This document shows positions 1 through 8,623 of a stretch of DNA of 40,394 nucleotides, one piece after another. Source of the DNA: Planctomycetota bacterium (lineage in GTDB: Bacteria > Planctomycetota > Brocadiia > Brocadiales > Brocadiaceae); NCBI GenBank assembly GCA_016873165.1, contig VGXV01000031.1:1-40394 (forward strand), written 5' to 3'. Both the position numbers and the translations under genes were made by a program. How positions within the stretch are numbered: position 1 is the first letter of the stretch; each line of letters starts with the position of its first letter. The notes beneath the pieces are model-generated. The model saw only the letters and a list, made by a program, of their open reading frames with translations, was not told the origin of the DNA and searched no databases.

Positions 1-222
1 TACCGGAAGTAACGAACAAAATCAAGTGCAAATATTTGTCGCAAAGCATTGAAAAGTCATAAGTTGTGGCCGACTCGACTTACGACTTAAAAATATTTTT
101 TCAGACGCATTCTTTAACAAAATAATGTTTATTATATAAAAAAACTCGCAAAACACTTAGTTGATAGAAAAATTAGAATATTTATTGCCATTGATAATTT
201 AGATAGATATCATTATGCATTT

Positions 223-1563
223 ATGAGACATTCCTTTTTTAATGACTATTCTGCGCAAATTACTAGCGTTCGTGACAATATTATTTATATTACACGAGAA
301 TTTGCAGACAATGGCGCAATTGGTAACTGTGGTTTTTGCTTGGTTTTTGTATGTCGCAAATCTGTCTATGATTTTGTTGAGATTTACGACCCAGCAAAGT
401 ATGAGGATTTACACCTAACTGTTTTTAAGTTAAAAAGAGTACCTATTGAGCGTGTTGTTAATTCAAGATTAAATTTATTAAAGGATGCTATAGCTGTTAG
501 TAATACTAAAGAGTGGGACGAAGTATTCGATGCTATTTATAAATACTATAGCCTCGGAGAAAACGGAATTAAATTTACCTTGGACATTATGGAGATAATA
601 AACAATTTATCCCACCATGGATACCGCTCTCTTTTTTCATTTATTTCTGAGCTAAGACTATCTAACAATATGGATATACTGGAGAGATTGTTTAACAAAC
701 AACCTCGTACAGGTTTATTGTTATATATTCTTAATTCTATGAGAAAATATAGTCATAACAACGAGCATTTTCCAAATATGTTTCTTAACGATGCTCAAAA
801 ATGGCGTGAGGATGCAAAGGTTGTCGAAGCATACAAACCTCATGTGCATACTTACTGGTTGAAATATTTTATGTTAAAATATATTGAAAAGTACAGGGAA
901 GTTAGATTAGACCAGATTTTGGAAGAATTCTGTACCCTCGGGAAGTACGAGGAACACTTAGTTCGTCTTGTACTGGGTAGTCTGTGTACATCAAACAGTT
1001 ATTGTTGCGCAATGGTAAAATACGAATTGGCGGGCATAAATAAGGCTAATAATGTTATATGCATAAGCGATAGAGGAAAAACTTTAGTAAACAAAGTTGC
1101 TAGCACAACATTTATCAATCCAGAAAACGAGTTTTGCTTCACTTTTTCTTATCTTCAACTTGTGGTTGAGGATTATCTTCTGGCCTACCCAAAGGATTTT
1201 ATTAATGATTTGATTGTGCCCGATGATTACTCATATTTATATTACCCAAAAGAGAAATATGGGCAATTTGCCAAAAACATGATTACTAAAAAAGCGAAGG
1301 CTGTTGGTATATTATACTTAATATTACACACTTCATTAGACGCAGAAATGACGCACAGAGATTGTTTCTATAATAAGATTAAATTATTCTGTCCTGACAT
1401 GAAATCGGTTGGAAATAATCTATACAAAGAAATCAATGCATTGTTGAAATATTTTAGTCAACAACCAATTCAATTTATGAGCGATGAAGATATTGAAAGA
1501 ATCAATAGATTGAAAACCTTTTTCGAGGAATATTACAGGTCTGGTGTACAGATCAAGCCATGA
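223..1563 (+). CDS. C-terminal remnant of a large P-loop NTPase
   Basis: No family is recognised over most of this 446-residue protein. The open frame extends upstream of the first ATG to base 118. That extra part encodes RIFIAIDNLDR, a hydrophobic strand ending in acidic residues, typical of a Walker B motif in STAND/KAP-type P-loop NTPases. No Walker A is present, no usual start codon lies between 118 and 223, and stop codons sit at 88-90 and 115-117. Plausible pieces of the same protein appear in another frame before 117. The gene is therefore probably the C-terminal part of a longer ATPase whose 5' end is frameshifted or lost. The remainder is helix-rich and AT-rich. Such proteins often act in phage defence, but nothing here proves it. 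Confidence 0.5.
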   Translation: MRHSFFNDYSAQITSVRDNIIYITREFADNGAIGNCGFCLVFVCRKSVYDFVEIYDPAKYEDLHLTVFKLKRVPIERVVNSRLNLLKDAIAVSNTKEWDEVFDAIYKYYSLGENGIKFTLDIMEIINNLSHHGYRSLFSFISELRLSNNMDILERLFNKQPRTGLLLYILNSMRKYSHNNEHFPNMFLNDAQKWREDAKVVEAYKPHVHTYWLKYFMLKYIEKYREVRLDQILEEFCTLGKYEEHLVRLVLGSLCTSNSYCCAMVKYELAGINKANNVICISDRGKTLVNKVASTTFINPENEFCFTFSYLQLVVEDYLLAYPKDFINDLIVPDDYSYLYYPKEKYGQFAKNMITKKAKAVGILYLILHTSLDAEMTHRDCFYNKIKLFCPDMKSVGNNLYKEINALLKYFSQQPIQFMSDEDIERINRLKTFFEEYYRSGVQIKP

Positions 1564-1677
1564 CTACACTGTAAAAATTAGAAAATTATATTGGTTGCCA
1601 CGTAGTCTTTTGATTTGACGAAATAGATGTGTACTGATTAACGGTGGATCTTTTGTCAATTTGCTAACGAGACAATT

Positions 1678-2130
1678 ATGATATGCGAGACTGTTGAGAA
1701 GATTATTATAACTGCAATCGGTTCCCTTCTTGGGTTCCTCTTTGGGATAGGAATCATCTACATTAAAGATTATCGCGATAAAAAAAATAAAATTTTAGTC
1801 TCAAAAAAATTATTATATTTTTATGCAAATACTTTAGTCAAGTTAATCGTTTCAAAACCTTCTGATACAATTCCGCTAAAGTTTGAAACAATTTTTTCAT
1901 ATTATGATGTAATAGCTAGTAATAAACAAATGGTTAGTGATTTTGATGATATATATATGACATATATTCAATGGCGGATTGGTTCACTATCACAATCAGA
2001 AAAACTATATACAGTACAAGAAGAAAAATTAAAATCGATTGTAGAGAAATACAAAGACCTGAATAACCTGTATCAGAAGGCGGGGTCACCCATTAGAAGG
2101 CTATTGTCAAGCGAAAAAGATTTCCCATAG
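1678..2130 (+). CDS. small membrane-anchored hypothetical protein
   Basis: This 150-residue protein has an N-terminal membrane segment (about residues 8-29, rich in Ile, Gly and Leu) followed by a basic stretch, so the remainder is probably cytoplasmic. That part is helical and charged, with a Lys/Glu-rich region around residues 105-135. I do not recognise a family. It lies 115 bp downstream of the NTPase remnant on the same strand and has the same AT-rich composition, so the two may have belonged to one accessory module. Single-pass small proteins beside NTPases are common in defence loci, but this is only context. Confidence 0.45.
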   Translation: MICETVEKIIITAIGSLLGFLFGIGIIYIKDYRDKKNKILVSKKLLYFYANTLVKLIVSKPSDTIPLKFETIFSYYDVIASNKQMVSDFDDIYMTYIQWRIGSLSQSEKLYTVQEEKLKSIVEKYKDLNNLYQKAGSPIRRLLSSEKDFP

Positions 2131-2154
2131 CAAAAAATCGTAGATAGGCAAGAT

Positions 2155-2207
2155 AGGGGTCAAATCTTTACCATTGACAATATATCACAAGGAAAGATTT
2201 GACCCCT
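2155..2207. repeat. inverted repeat built on GGGGTCAAATCTTT
   Basis: Two 15-nt arms, AGGGGTCAAATCTTT at 2155-2169 and its exact reverse complement at 2193-2207, enclose a 23-nt AT-rich loop. Palindromes of this sequence type are common dispersed intergenic repeats, often attributed to REP/Y1-transposase activity. No T-run follows, so it is not a good rho-independent terminator. Confidence 0.6.
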
Positions 2208-2242
2208 CCATCTTCCACGCTGGGCGCGCATTCCCCGCCATT

Positions 2243-2261
2243 GCCGGCCATAAAGGCCGGC
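2243..2261. repeat. GC-rich hairpin repeat GCCGGCC-N5-GGCCGGC
   Basis: A perfect 7-bp stem (2243-2249 and 2255-2261) around ATAAA lies in an otherwise AT-rich intergenic region. The flanking segment (about 2220-2280) is also unusually GC-rich. It looks like a dispersed palindromic unit rather than part of a gene. Confidence 0.5.
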
Positions 2262-2340
2262 GCTACAAGTCGCCGAAGGCCTAATTAAATGCCACCCCGT
2301 TATCAATGAAAAATTCATATTTTATGAGCATTTTGAGTAT

Positions 2341-2649
2341 ATGAAACAAATAACAGCAACAGATGCCCTTGCATTATCAATATCTGAAAGAATTCAACTT
2401 GTATAGAGGACATCTGGGATACTATAGCAAATGAACCGGAAAAAATAGAATTAACCGCGGAAGAAAAAAGGATAATAGATGAACGATTGGAGGCCTATCA
2501 TAGAGATACTGATTTGGGCTCTCCGTGGGAGGATGTGTATCAAAGAATTGTGAGTAAACGAAGAAGAAGAAGAAAAGATAATAGTTCTTGCGGTACTTCA
2601 CGGTAAGAGAAGACTGGGTTTATCGAAAAAAAGAATAGACAATATCTAA
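2341..2649 (+). pseudogene. fossil addiction module: antitoxin remnant joined to ParE/RelE toxin C-terminus
   Basis: Starting at the ATG at 2341, the first frame reads MKQITATDALALSISERIQL and then stops. A +1 shift restores DIWDTIANEPEKIEL and, further on, a segment ending SPWEDVYQRI. This is the pattern of the putative addiction-module antitoxins (PF09720 type), which end in a Trp-containing helix. A second frame then gives EEKIIVLAVLHGKRRLGL up to the stop at 2647-2649, the typical C-terminus of a ParE/RelE-family toxin. The toxin's N-terminal 60-70 residues are missing. The locus is therefore a decayed two-gene toxin-antitoxin pair with a frameshift in the antitoxin and an internal deletion that removed most of the toxin. 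Confidence 0.7.
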
Positions 2650-2788
2650 CAAGTCTCTCCACCTGACCGCTATTTCGATACTAATCCATCCCCAATATAT
2701 CCTTGTAATTAAAACAGTTAAATGTATAATCGTTTTAAGGAAAAAACATATTATTGTCAATAGATTAGGTTTGACCCCATTGACTCTA

Positions 2789-2939
2789 TTGATTAGTGAT
2801 TATCGGAAAATATGGGATAGCCCCGCCATTTTTTAATGCTTCCCTTCAAATTTGTATTCATCACTTAAACCCCATTTTTTATAATATCAATCTTGCTATT
2901 GTTTTTGCATGATGCGATATTCACGAATCTCACTATTTA
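2789..2939 (+). repeat. 151-bp direct repeat, left copy
   Basis: This block is repeated at 3604-3754 in the same orientation with three mismatches in 151 positions (C/T, T/G and A/T). The two copies flank the truncated transposase. Each contains a short open tail ending SDYRKIWDSPAIF followed by a stop. They are probably relics of the same insertion-sequence end left by nested insertion or recombination. Confidence 0.85.
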
Positions 2940-3123
2940 GTGTCTGGAAGGAAACGGATAAAAGCCTTGTAGAATAAGGCAACGCGGGTGAAAATAGTTA
3001 ACGAATGTCATTGAATAATGAGGTGTGAGGTGGTAGGATATGGCGAAAACAGAGGAATTCAAGGTAGGAAGCCCCCAAATATTCGATTCATTAACAAAAA
3101 AGATAAAGGACATTCGTTAAGAA

Positions 3124-3651
3124 ATGAGAAAGAGAATAGAACCACAGAGGAAGCTGGGAACAATAAGCATAACAGAAGTAAAACTGCCGCTAAAAAGCCG
3201 TGACGAGTTGTCGCCGATATTGAGGGCATTGCAACATATCTATGCCACGCCGGAATTAAGAGACGAAGTATTCCGGATAGTGGAGGAGAAAGTGACGAGG
3301 GGGAAGAAAAAGACGGGACGATACGGGATGCAGTTGTGGCATATATTGGTATTAGCGGCAGTAAGGTTGGGGTTAGATGCGGATTATGACCGGTTGGAAG
3401 ATTTTGCCAATAACCATCGTCTGGTCAGGAAGATAATGGGAGTCGAAACGAAATTCGGAGAAGACAAGGTGTTTCCGTTGCAGAGTATAAAGGATAATGT
3501 GCGCTTATTGGACGGGGAGACTATCGGCAAGATAAATGAGATAGTGGTAAAAGAGGGATACCGGCTCGTTAACAAAAAGGAAGAGGAAAGGCGGGGTCGC
3601 ACCTTGATTAGTGATTATCGGAAAATATGGGATAGCCCTGCCATTTTTTAA
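3124..3651 (+). pseudogene. truncated ISNCY-like transposase (N-terminal part)
   Basis: The first 159 or so residues look like the N-terminal region of ISNCY-type transposases: a leading MRKRIEPQ segment, then ALQHIYATPELRDEVF, a GRYGMQLWHILVL segment and YDRLEDFANNHRLVR. The family is around 400-500 residues long and carries its catalytic acidic residues downstream, so this fragment lacks the active site. At about base 3604 the reading frame runs into the right copy of the 151-bp repeat and ends after SDYRKIWDSPAIF. The protein is not expected to transpose. A shorter frame at 3018-3203 overlaps it and shows no family features. Confidence 0.75.
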
Positions 3652-3754
3652 TGCTTCCCTTCAAATTTGTATTCATCACTTAAACCCCATTTTTTATAAT
3701 ATCAATCTTGCGATTGTTTTTGCATGATGCGATATTCACGTATCTCACTATTTA
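3604..3754 (+). repeat. 151-bp direct repeat, right copy
   Basis: This is the second copy of the block at 2789-2939. Its left edge is the breakpoint of the transposase coding sequence. The region 3755-4146 after it holds no gene, only a short hairpin and a terminator. Confidence 0.85.
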
Positions 3755-3798
3755 TGATTTATAGATAGTGCCGTGCGTATTCAACACGGGCAAACTTA

Positions 3799-3820
3799 GA
3801 GACGCATAGCGATGCGTCTC
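3799..3820. repeat. GAGACGCAT hairpin repeat, copy 1
   Basis: GAGACGCAT and its reverse complement ATGCGTCTC enclose a 4-nt loop and are followed by TACA. A close relative with the same arms and the same trailing TACA lies at 13668-13689. This indicates a dispersed palindromic repeat family in this genome. Confidence 0.6.
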
Positions 3821-4002
3821 TACAGCCTGTGCCACCTTATTTAATAAATTCACTTTTTTCAGTTCTAAGGGAAAGCATGGACGGGAAATTGAGATAACTA
3901 CCGTTTATGGTTTTCACGGTAGCACATCGTTAATAACCATTTAAAAATTTTCTTTTGAAATGTTTCTTCAATTCCTATTGTTCATTAAGATCAGCAGGCA
4001 GG

Positions 4003-4049
4003 AATGCATGACAGGGAAAAAATAATTACTTTCCTGTCATGCATTTTTT
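4003..4049 (+). terminator. rho-independent terminator, plus strand
   Basis: A perfect 13-bp stem (AATGCATGACAGG at 4003-4015, complement at 4033-4045) is followed by a run of six T at 4044-4049. It would end plus-strand transcription arriving from the degraded transposon region. It also separates that region from the convergent minus-strand metal locus. Confidence 0.75.
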
Positions 4050-4146
4050 ATCAGAAGAAAAAAGATTTACACAAAGATAGAGAAAATCGTCTTATCCGAT
4101 ATTCTTAAATATGAACTTTCTGATGCAATTTATTCCCTCCATTTCG

Positions 4147-4689
4147 TTATTCCTTCTTCTCCTTGTCACAAATAGGGCAAGACAAGAAATCAATATCACA
4201 TTCATCGCAATGGTGAAGGGTCCACTCGTGTGTCTTTTTCTTGCAATCAGGACATTTCATCTCCCACTTCGCAAATGCCTTTCCTTTGGGCGGTCTTGAT
4301 CTTACCTGTTTGCATTTGGGGCATTTTGACTCTTTCGGGGCCTTCAATTTTGCTGATTCTTCTTTGCACATTACACATACCAATGCATCTTTGTCACATT
4401 CATCACAATGATGTACGTCTAATTCCGACACTCCTTTTTTGCAATCCGGACACACCATACCCATAGGAGCAACTGTTTTCCCTTTCATTGGACCCAAATG
4501 CCCTTTTTTACAAGAGGGACACATCGGCAGGTCAATGGTCTCCGGTATCTGACGTTCCTGCGCCAGGGGTTTTACACTATGCTTGAATGTTTTTTCTTCT
4601 TCTGAGAATGCGCAATTATAAGCCCATAAAACCAAGCTAAAGATCATTACACTTAAAAAAAATGGCGTTGAAAATTTTTTGTTTATCAT
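4147..4689 (-). CDS. secreted CxxC-repeat putative metal-binding protein
   Basis: This 180-residue protein begins with a hydrophobic signal segment (about residues 8-28). The rest is a duplicated zinc-ribbon-like unit. CxxC pairs lie at 57/60, 80/83, 95/98 and 105/108, then at 123/126, 146/149, 161/164 and 171/174, so two copies of about 66 residues share the same spacing. His pairs (HHCDECD) precede the third CxxC of each copy. The ribosome binding site AAGGAG is 9 nt before the ATG. It is the last gene of the minus-strand efflux locus, 220 bp after the CusA-like gene. A role in extracytoplasmic metal binding or hand-over is inferred from composition and context, and no named family was recognised. 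Confidence 0.7.
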   Translation of the reverse strand: MINKKFSTPFFLSVMIFSLVLWAYNCAFSEEEKTFKHSVKPLAQERQIPETIDLPMCPSCKKGHLGPMKGKTVAPMGMVCPDCKKGVSELDVHHCDECDKDALVCVMCKEESAKLKAPKESKCPKCKQVRSRPPKGKAFAKWEMKCPDCKKKTHEWTLHHCDECDIDFLSCPICDKEKKE

Positions 4690-4908
4690 GACTATTGGCT
4701 CCTTATTATTAGGAAATCAATACGACAGTAAGAATTTGGTCCTTCTTTTTAATCCATTTTCCTCCTTTCCGAATAAAGTAGAAAACATGTTACCAAATTG
4801 CACATTTCATTCATCATTATTCATTATATATTAAATATTTATTATATATGAATGCCATGATATGAAAAACAATAATCAATATCAAGCAAAAAGCTTGTTG
4901 CATAAAAC

Positions 4909-7900
4909 CTACACAACTATCCCCTTTTCTGCAATTTCAGGACGTTTTCTTAATTCCTTCATAAATTTGTATTCTTTATGCCAGCTATTCAGACATGGGA
5001 TAATAAACACACTCACCAGCGCCATTGCCATGCCGCCAATGGAAGGAATCGCCATAGGTTTTGCTACTTCCGCGCCTGCTCCCGTTGACCACAGAATCGG
5101 CATAAGGCCGATAAACGTTGTGGCGGCGGTCATCATGCATGGGCGTATCCTGCGCGTTCCCGCCATAAGCACCGTTTCCCTGATTTCCTGTATGCTCTTT
5201 ATCTTTTTGTCCTTAAAAAGATCGTTGATATAGGTGGTGATAAGAACGGAATCATCATCAACGATTCCAAAGATTGAGATAAATCCCACCCATACTGCAA
5301 CACTGAAATTGTACCCAAATAAATATTGGAGCCATACCCCTCCGGCAATGGCAGTAGGTATTCCGGCAAACAAGATAAACATGGTTTGCGGAAACGATTT
5401 GAACGCCATAAATATCAAAATAAAACCGACAAACATTGATAATGGCACAAGGATTTGCAACCTGCTTCTTGCCCTGATCTGATTTTCAAACTGGCCGCTC
5501 CACTGGATAAAATATCCCTGTGGCAGCATAACTTTCTCAGAAACCACCTTTGACGCCTCTTCAACAAAGCTCATGGGGTCTCTGCCGCGAACGTTCATAA
5601 GGACATACGCCCGTAAAAGCGCATTTTCACTGCTGATCATGGCCGGCCCCATCACATAGCGAACATCAGCAACCTGCGTAAGGGGGATAAGTTTTCCTGC
5701 GGAACTCGAGACATAAATCCTTTGTAAAGCATCAAAATTATCCCGAAGTTCACGAACGTATCTAATCCGAACGGGATAGCGTTCCCGTCCCTCCACCGTT
5801 GTCGTAATGTTTTCTCCTCCGATGGCGGTTTCTATAATATCCTGCACATCTTTTATGTTTACTCCATATCGGGCAATTTCCTCGCGCTTTATCTTAAATT
5901 CAAGATAGGGTTTTCCCGTAATCCTCTCCGCATAAAGATCTGCAGCGCCGGGCACATCCCGCAATGCTTTTTCAACGTCCAGAGCCAGTTGCTGCAATAC
6001 GTTCAGGTCTGTTCCAAATATCTTGACCCCCACCGATGTACGAATGCCGGTAGCCAGCATGTCTATACGATTCACAATCGGCTGTGTCCATATGTTTGCC
6101 ACACCCGGTATTTTCAGCGCCTCATCCATTTCCTGAGTAAGTTCCTGTTTGGTAATTTTCCGTTCATCGGGCAAAATCCAGTGGAAGACGGGGTGGAAAA
6201 AAGAAGGGATACGGTTCAGAAATGTATATTCGATCTTTTTATTACGCCATTCCTCCTCCGGTTTTAAAGTGACAACCGTCTCAAACATCTCGACAGGCGC
6301 AGGATCAGTGGGGGTTTCCGCCCTGCCCAATTTTCCCACAACCATGTCCACCTCCGGAAAGGATTTTATGATCATATCCTGTTTTTGCATGACCTTGAAT
6401 GCATCCGTCAATGACACGCTGGGCAACATTACCGGCATAAACAGGATAGAACCCTCGTCCAGGGGCGGCATAAATTCCCTGCCAAGTTTTTTTGCGGCAA
6501 AGACCGATGAAACAACGATGGCAAGGGGAATTGCCAGAAACACCTTCTTATGATCCAATACCCACCGGAGAACCGGTTGATAGCCTCTTAATAATGCACG
6601 GGAAGTAAAGTTATCTTCCATGGGTCTCAGTTTGCCTTTTATCAAAAAGGTACAGAGCAAAGGCACAAGGGTGATTGCCATGACAACCGATGCCCCGATA
6701 GCAAAAGTCTTTGTCCATGCCAGGGGTTTAAAGAGCTTTCCTTCCTGCCCGGTAAGCCCGAATACCGGAAAAAACATAAAGACGGTAGTTAAGGCCGCAA
6801 AAAATATGGAACTCCCCACCTCTCTGGATGCATCAAGAATGATGTGTGCCCTGCTTTTTTTGCCATTTTGCTCGATAAGATTCCTGAAGATATTTTCTGT
6901 CATAATGATGGACATGTCACTTACTTCACCAATGGCAATGGCAAGACCGGTAAGGGACATAATATTTGAATCGATGCCCATCAAATACATACCCAGAAAT
7001 GAAATAAGTATGGATACGGGAAATCCAAGACAGCAAATGATGATACTTCTGACATGCAGTAGAAATACTACAACAACAATTGATGTTATGATAACTTCCT
7101 CTATGAGCGCTTCTTTCAGGGTAGCAATGACACGGTAGATGAGTCCCTCCCTGTCATAAAACGGCACGATTTTTACCCCCGGCGGCAATCCCGGTTCGAT
7201 CTCTTTGATTTTCTGCTTTATCCTTTTAATAACCGTCAGAGGATTTTCACCCTGACGCATGATAACAACCCCGCCAGCCACCTCGGCTCCTTCTTTATCC
7301 AACGCCCCGCGCCTGAAATCGCCTCCTATCTGAACTGTTGCCACGTTTTTCACAAATACGGGCACCCCGTTGTAACTGCTTATGGTGATGTTTTCTATAT
7401 CAGAAACGTTTTTTATAAACCCAAGTCCGCGGATGATAAACTCCATGCTGTTGTTCTCCACTACCTTGGCGCCTACATCGATATTACTTTTTCGAACGGC
7501 TTCAAATACATCCCCTACCGTCAGGCTGTATGCCATTAATTTATTGGGATCAACGTCAACCTGATATTGTTTCACAAAACCGCCTACCCCTGCCACTTCC
7601 GAGACGCCTTCGACTGCGTTGAGCTGGTAACGAATAAACCAATCCTGCACAGACCGCAGTTGTCCGAGGTCATATCCCTCGCCTTCCACGGTGTACCAGA
7701 AAATCTGGCCGAGTCCGGTAGCATCGGGTCCGAGCCTTGGAACAACATCTTTGGGAAGCAATGCCTGAATGAAATTTAATCTTTCAAGCACCCTGGAACG
7801 CGCCCAGTAAAAATCGATATTCTCTTTAAAAATAATATAGATCATAGAAAATCCAAACGCGGACTGAGAACGTATAACCTTTACACCGGGAACTCCCAAT

Positions 7901-8118
7901 AGGTTGACGGTCAGCGGGTAGGTGACCTGATCCTCCACATCCTGCGGACTGCGGCCAGGCCAGTCGGTAAAGACAATGCACTGGTTCTCCCCGATATCAG
8001 GAATGACGTCCATATTGACATGCCTCAAACCAAAAACACCGCCAAATATCACCAGCAGGTAAAAGCAGATGACCAGAAAACGGTTTTTAAGACATAGTTC
8101 GATAAGTTTGTTAATCAT
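4909..8118 (-). CDS. cusA: CusA/CzcA-type heavy-metal RND efflux pump
   Basis: This 1069-residue protein is close to the usual 1020-1070 for HME-RND pumps, which use the proton gradient to move metal ions from the periplasm or cytoplasm out through an outer-membrane channel. The N-terminus has the membrane segment followed by NMDVIPDIGENQ and the porter-domain start DWPGRSPQDVEDQVTYPL, typical of CusA/CzcA. The TM4 segment AIGEVSDMSIIMTEN keeps the Asp and Glu of the proton relay. DEGSILFMPVMLPS and FGIVDDDSVLITTYIND are further family hallmarks. Substrate (Cu/Ag versus Co/Zn/Cd) cannot be assigned safely. The adaptor lies upstream, separated by an inserted four-helix-bundle gene, and the outer-membrane partner is at 17338-18675. 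Confidence 0.93.
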   Translation of the reverse strand: MINKLIELCLKNRFLVICFYLLVIFGGVFGLRHVNMDVIPDIGENQCIVFTDWPGRSPQDVEDQVTYPLTVNLLGVPGVKVIRSQSAFGFSMIYIIFKENIDFYWARSRVLERLNFIQALLPKDVVPRLGPDATGLGQIFWYTVEGEGYDLGQLRSVQDWFIRYQLNAVEGVSEVAGVGGFVKQYQVDVDPNKLMAYSLTVGDVFEAVRKSNIDVGAKVVENNSMEFIIRGLGFIKNVSDIENITISSYNGVPVFVKNVATVQIGGDFRRGALDKEGAEVAGGVVIMRQGENPLTVIKRIKQKIKEIEPGLPPGVKIVPFYDREGLIYRVIATLKEALIEEVIITSIVVVVFLLHVRSIIICCLGFPVSILISFLGMYLMGIDSNIMSLTGLAIAIGEVSDMSIIMTENIFRNLIEQNGKKSRAHIILDASREVGSSIFFAALTTVFMFFPVFGLTGQEGKLFKPLAWTKTFAIGASVVMAITLVPLLCTFLIKGKLRPMEDNFTSRALLRGYQPVLRWVLDHKKVFLAIPLAIVVSSVFAAKKLGREFMPPLDEGSILFMPVMLPSVSLTDAFKVMQKQDMIIKSFPEVDMVVGKLGRAETPTDPAPVEMFETVVTLKPEEEWRNKKIEYTFLNRIPSFFHPVFHWILPDERKITKQELTQEMDEALKIPGVANIWTQPIVNRIDMLATGIRTSVGVKIFGTDLNVLQQLALDVEKALRDVPGAADLYAERITGKPYLEFKIKREEIARYGVNIKDVQDIIETAIGGENITTTVEGRERYPVRIRYVRELRDNFDALQRIYVSSSAGKLIPLTQVADVRYVMGPAMISSENALLRAYVLMNVRGRDPMSFVEEASKVVSEKVMLPQGYFIQWSGQFENQIRARSRLQILVPLSMFVGFILIFMAFKSFPQTMFILFAGIPTAIAGGVWLQYLFGYNFSVAVWVGFISIFGIVDDDSVLITTYINDLFKDKKIKSIQEIRETVLMAGTRRIRPCMMTAATTFIGLMPILWSTGAGAEVAKPMAIPSIGGMAMALVSVFIIPCLNSWHKEYKFMKELRKRPEIAEKGIVV

Positions 8119-8131
8119 AGTAGTAATGATT

Positions 8132-8163
8132 CATGATGCAGGATTCACGATACAAGATATATG
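8132..8163. repeat. left inverted repeat flanking the four-helix-bundle gene
   Basis: CATGATGCAGGATTCACGAT and the following bases to 8163 are an imperfect reverse complement of 8593-8623; shared cores are ATACAAGATA/TATCTTGTAT and the GATGCA end. The pair brackets the gene at 8183-8560 and nothing else. Confidence 0.6.
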
Positions 8164-8182
8164 TTTTAGATCGTGGATATTA

Positions 8183-8560
8183 TCATGTCCTGTGGTTTTT
8201 TATGACTGCTTCTCTGAAATTAAATAATTTTGCAAATAATTCTTCATATCTGTGAATTAATTCTTCAAAAATATCCTTCTGCAATGATCCTGTTTCATAC
8301 AGTAGTTCCAAATGCACTTTAGTTTCATCACATGAGGCCACAGCATAAGTCAAAAACTGAACAAACTCATTCTTGTATCTTCTTCTTCCGAAACCTTCAG
8401 CAATGTTAGAAACAATAGATTTCGAAGAACGTCTTATCTGGCTGCCTTCTTCATACATTTCAAACTTAGGTAATTTCTCTAAAGTCATTTTATGTACCTT
8501 GGCAGCCAACTCTTTTGCTAATATAAATATTTCAAGATCTCTATAAGATTGCGGCATCAT
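8183..8560 (-). CDS. four-helix-bundle protein, S23/IVP family
   Basis: This 125-residue protein matches the family first described from 23S rRNA intervening sequences (S23/IVP, TIGR02436 type). Features are the YRDLEIFILAKELA opening, then QIRRSSKSIVSNIAEGFGRR, FVQFLTYAVASCDETKVHLE and a C-terminal YEELFAKLFNF helix. Members form pentameric four-helix bundles; their molecular role is mostly unknown. Relatives act as accessory proteins of diversity-generating retroelements, but no reverse transcriptase is visible here. The gene sits between the adaptor and pump genes of an otherwise continuous efflux operon and is bracketed by inverted repeats, which suggests it was inserted as a unit. The start is the ATG at 8560 or the adjacent ATG. 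Confidence 0.85.
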   Translation of the reverse strand: MMPQSYRDLEIFILAKELAAKVHKMTLEKLPKFEMYEEGSQIRRSSKSIVSNIAEGFGRRRYKNEFVQFLTYAVASCDETKVHLELLYETGSLQKDIFEELIHRYEELFAKLFNFREAVIKNHRT

Positions 8561-8592
8561 ATCCTCTATATATTATGTACTTCTGTCTTTTT

Positions 8593-8623
8593 CATGTATC
8601 TTGTATCTCTCATCTTGCATCAT
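8593..8623. repeat. right inverted repeat flanking the four-helix-bundle gene
   Basis: CATGTATCTTGTATCTCTCA and the following bases to 8623 are the imperfect inverted partner of 8132-8163. Its edge touches the stop codon of the CusB-like gene, so any insertion did not damage that gene. Confidence 0.6.

Noticed and set aside
3018-3203. 61-codon open frame before the transposase
   Set aside because: It overlaps the transposase start in another frame and is composed of low-complexity Lys/Asn/Arg codons, with no family pattern.
4862-7779. several long plus-strand frames across the RND pump gene
   Set aside because: They are antisense shadows of the CusA-like gene, which has complete family motifs over its full length.
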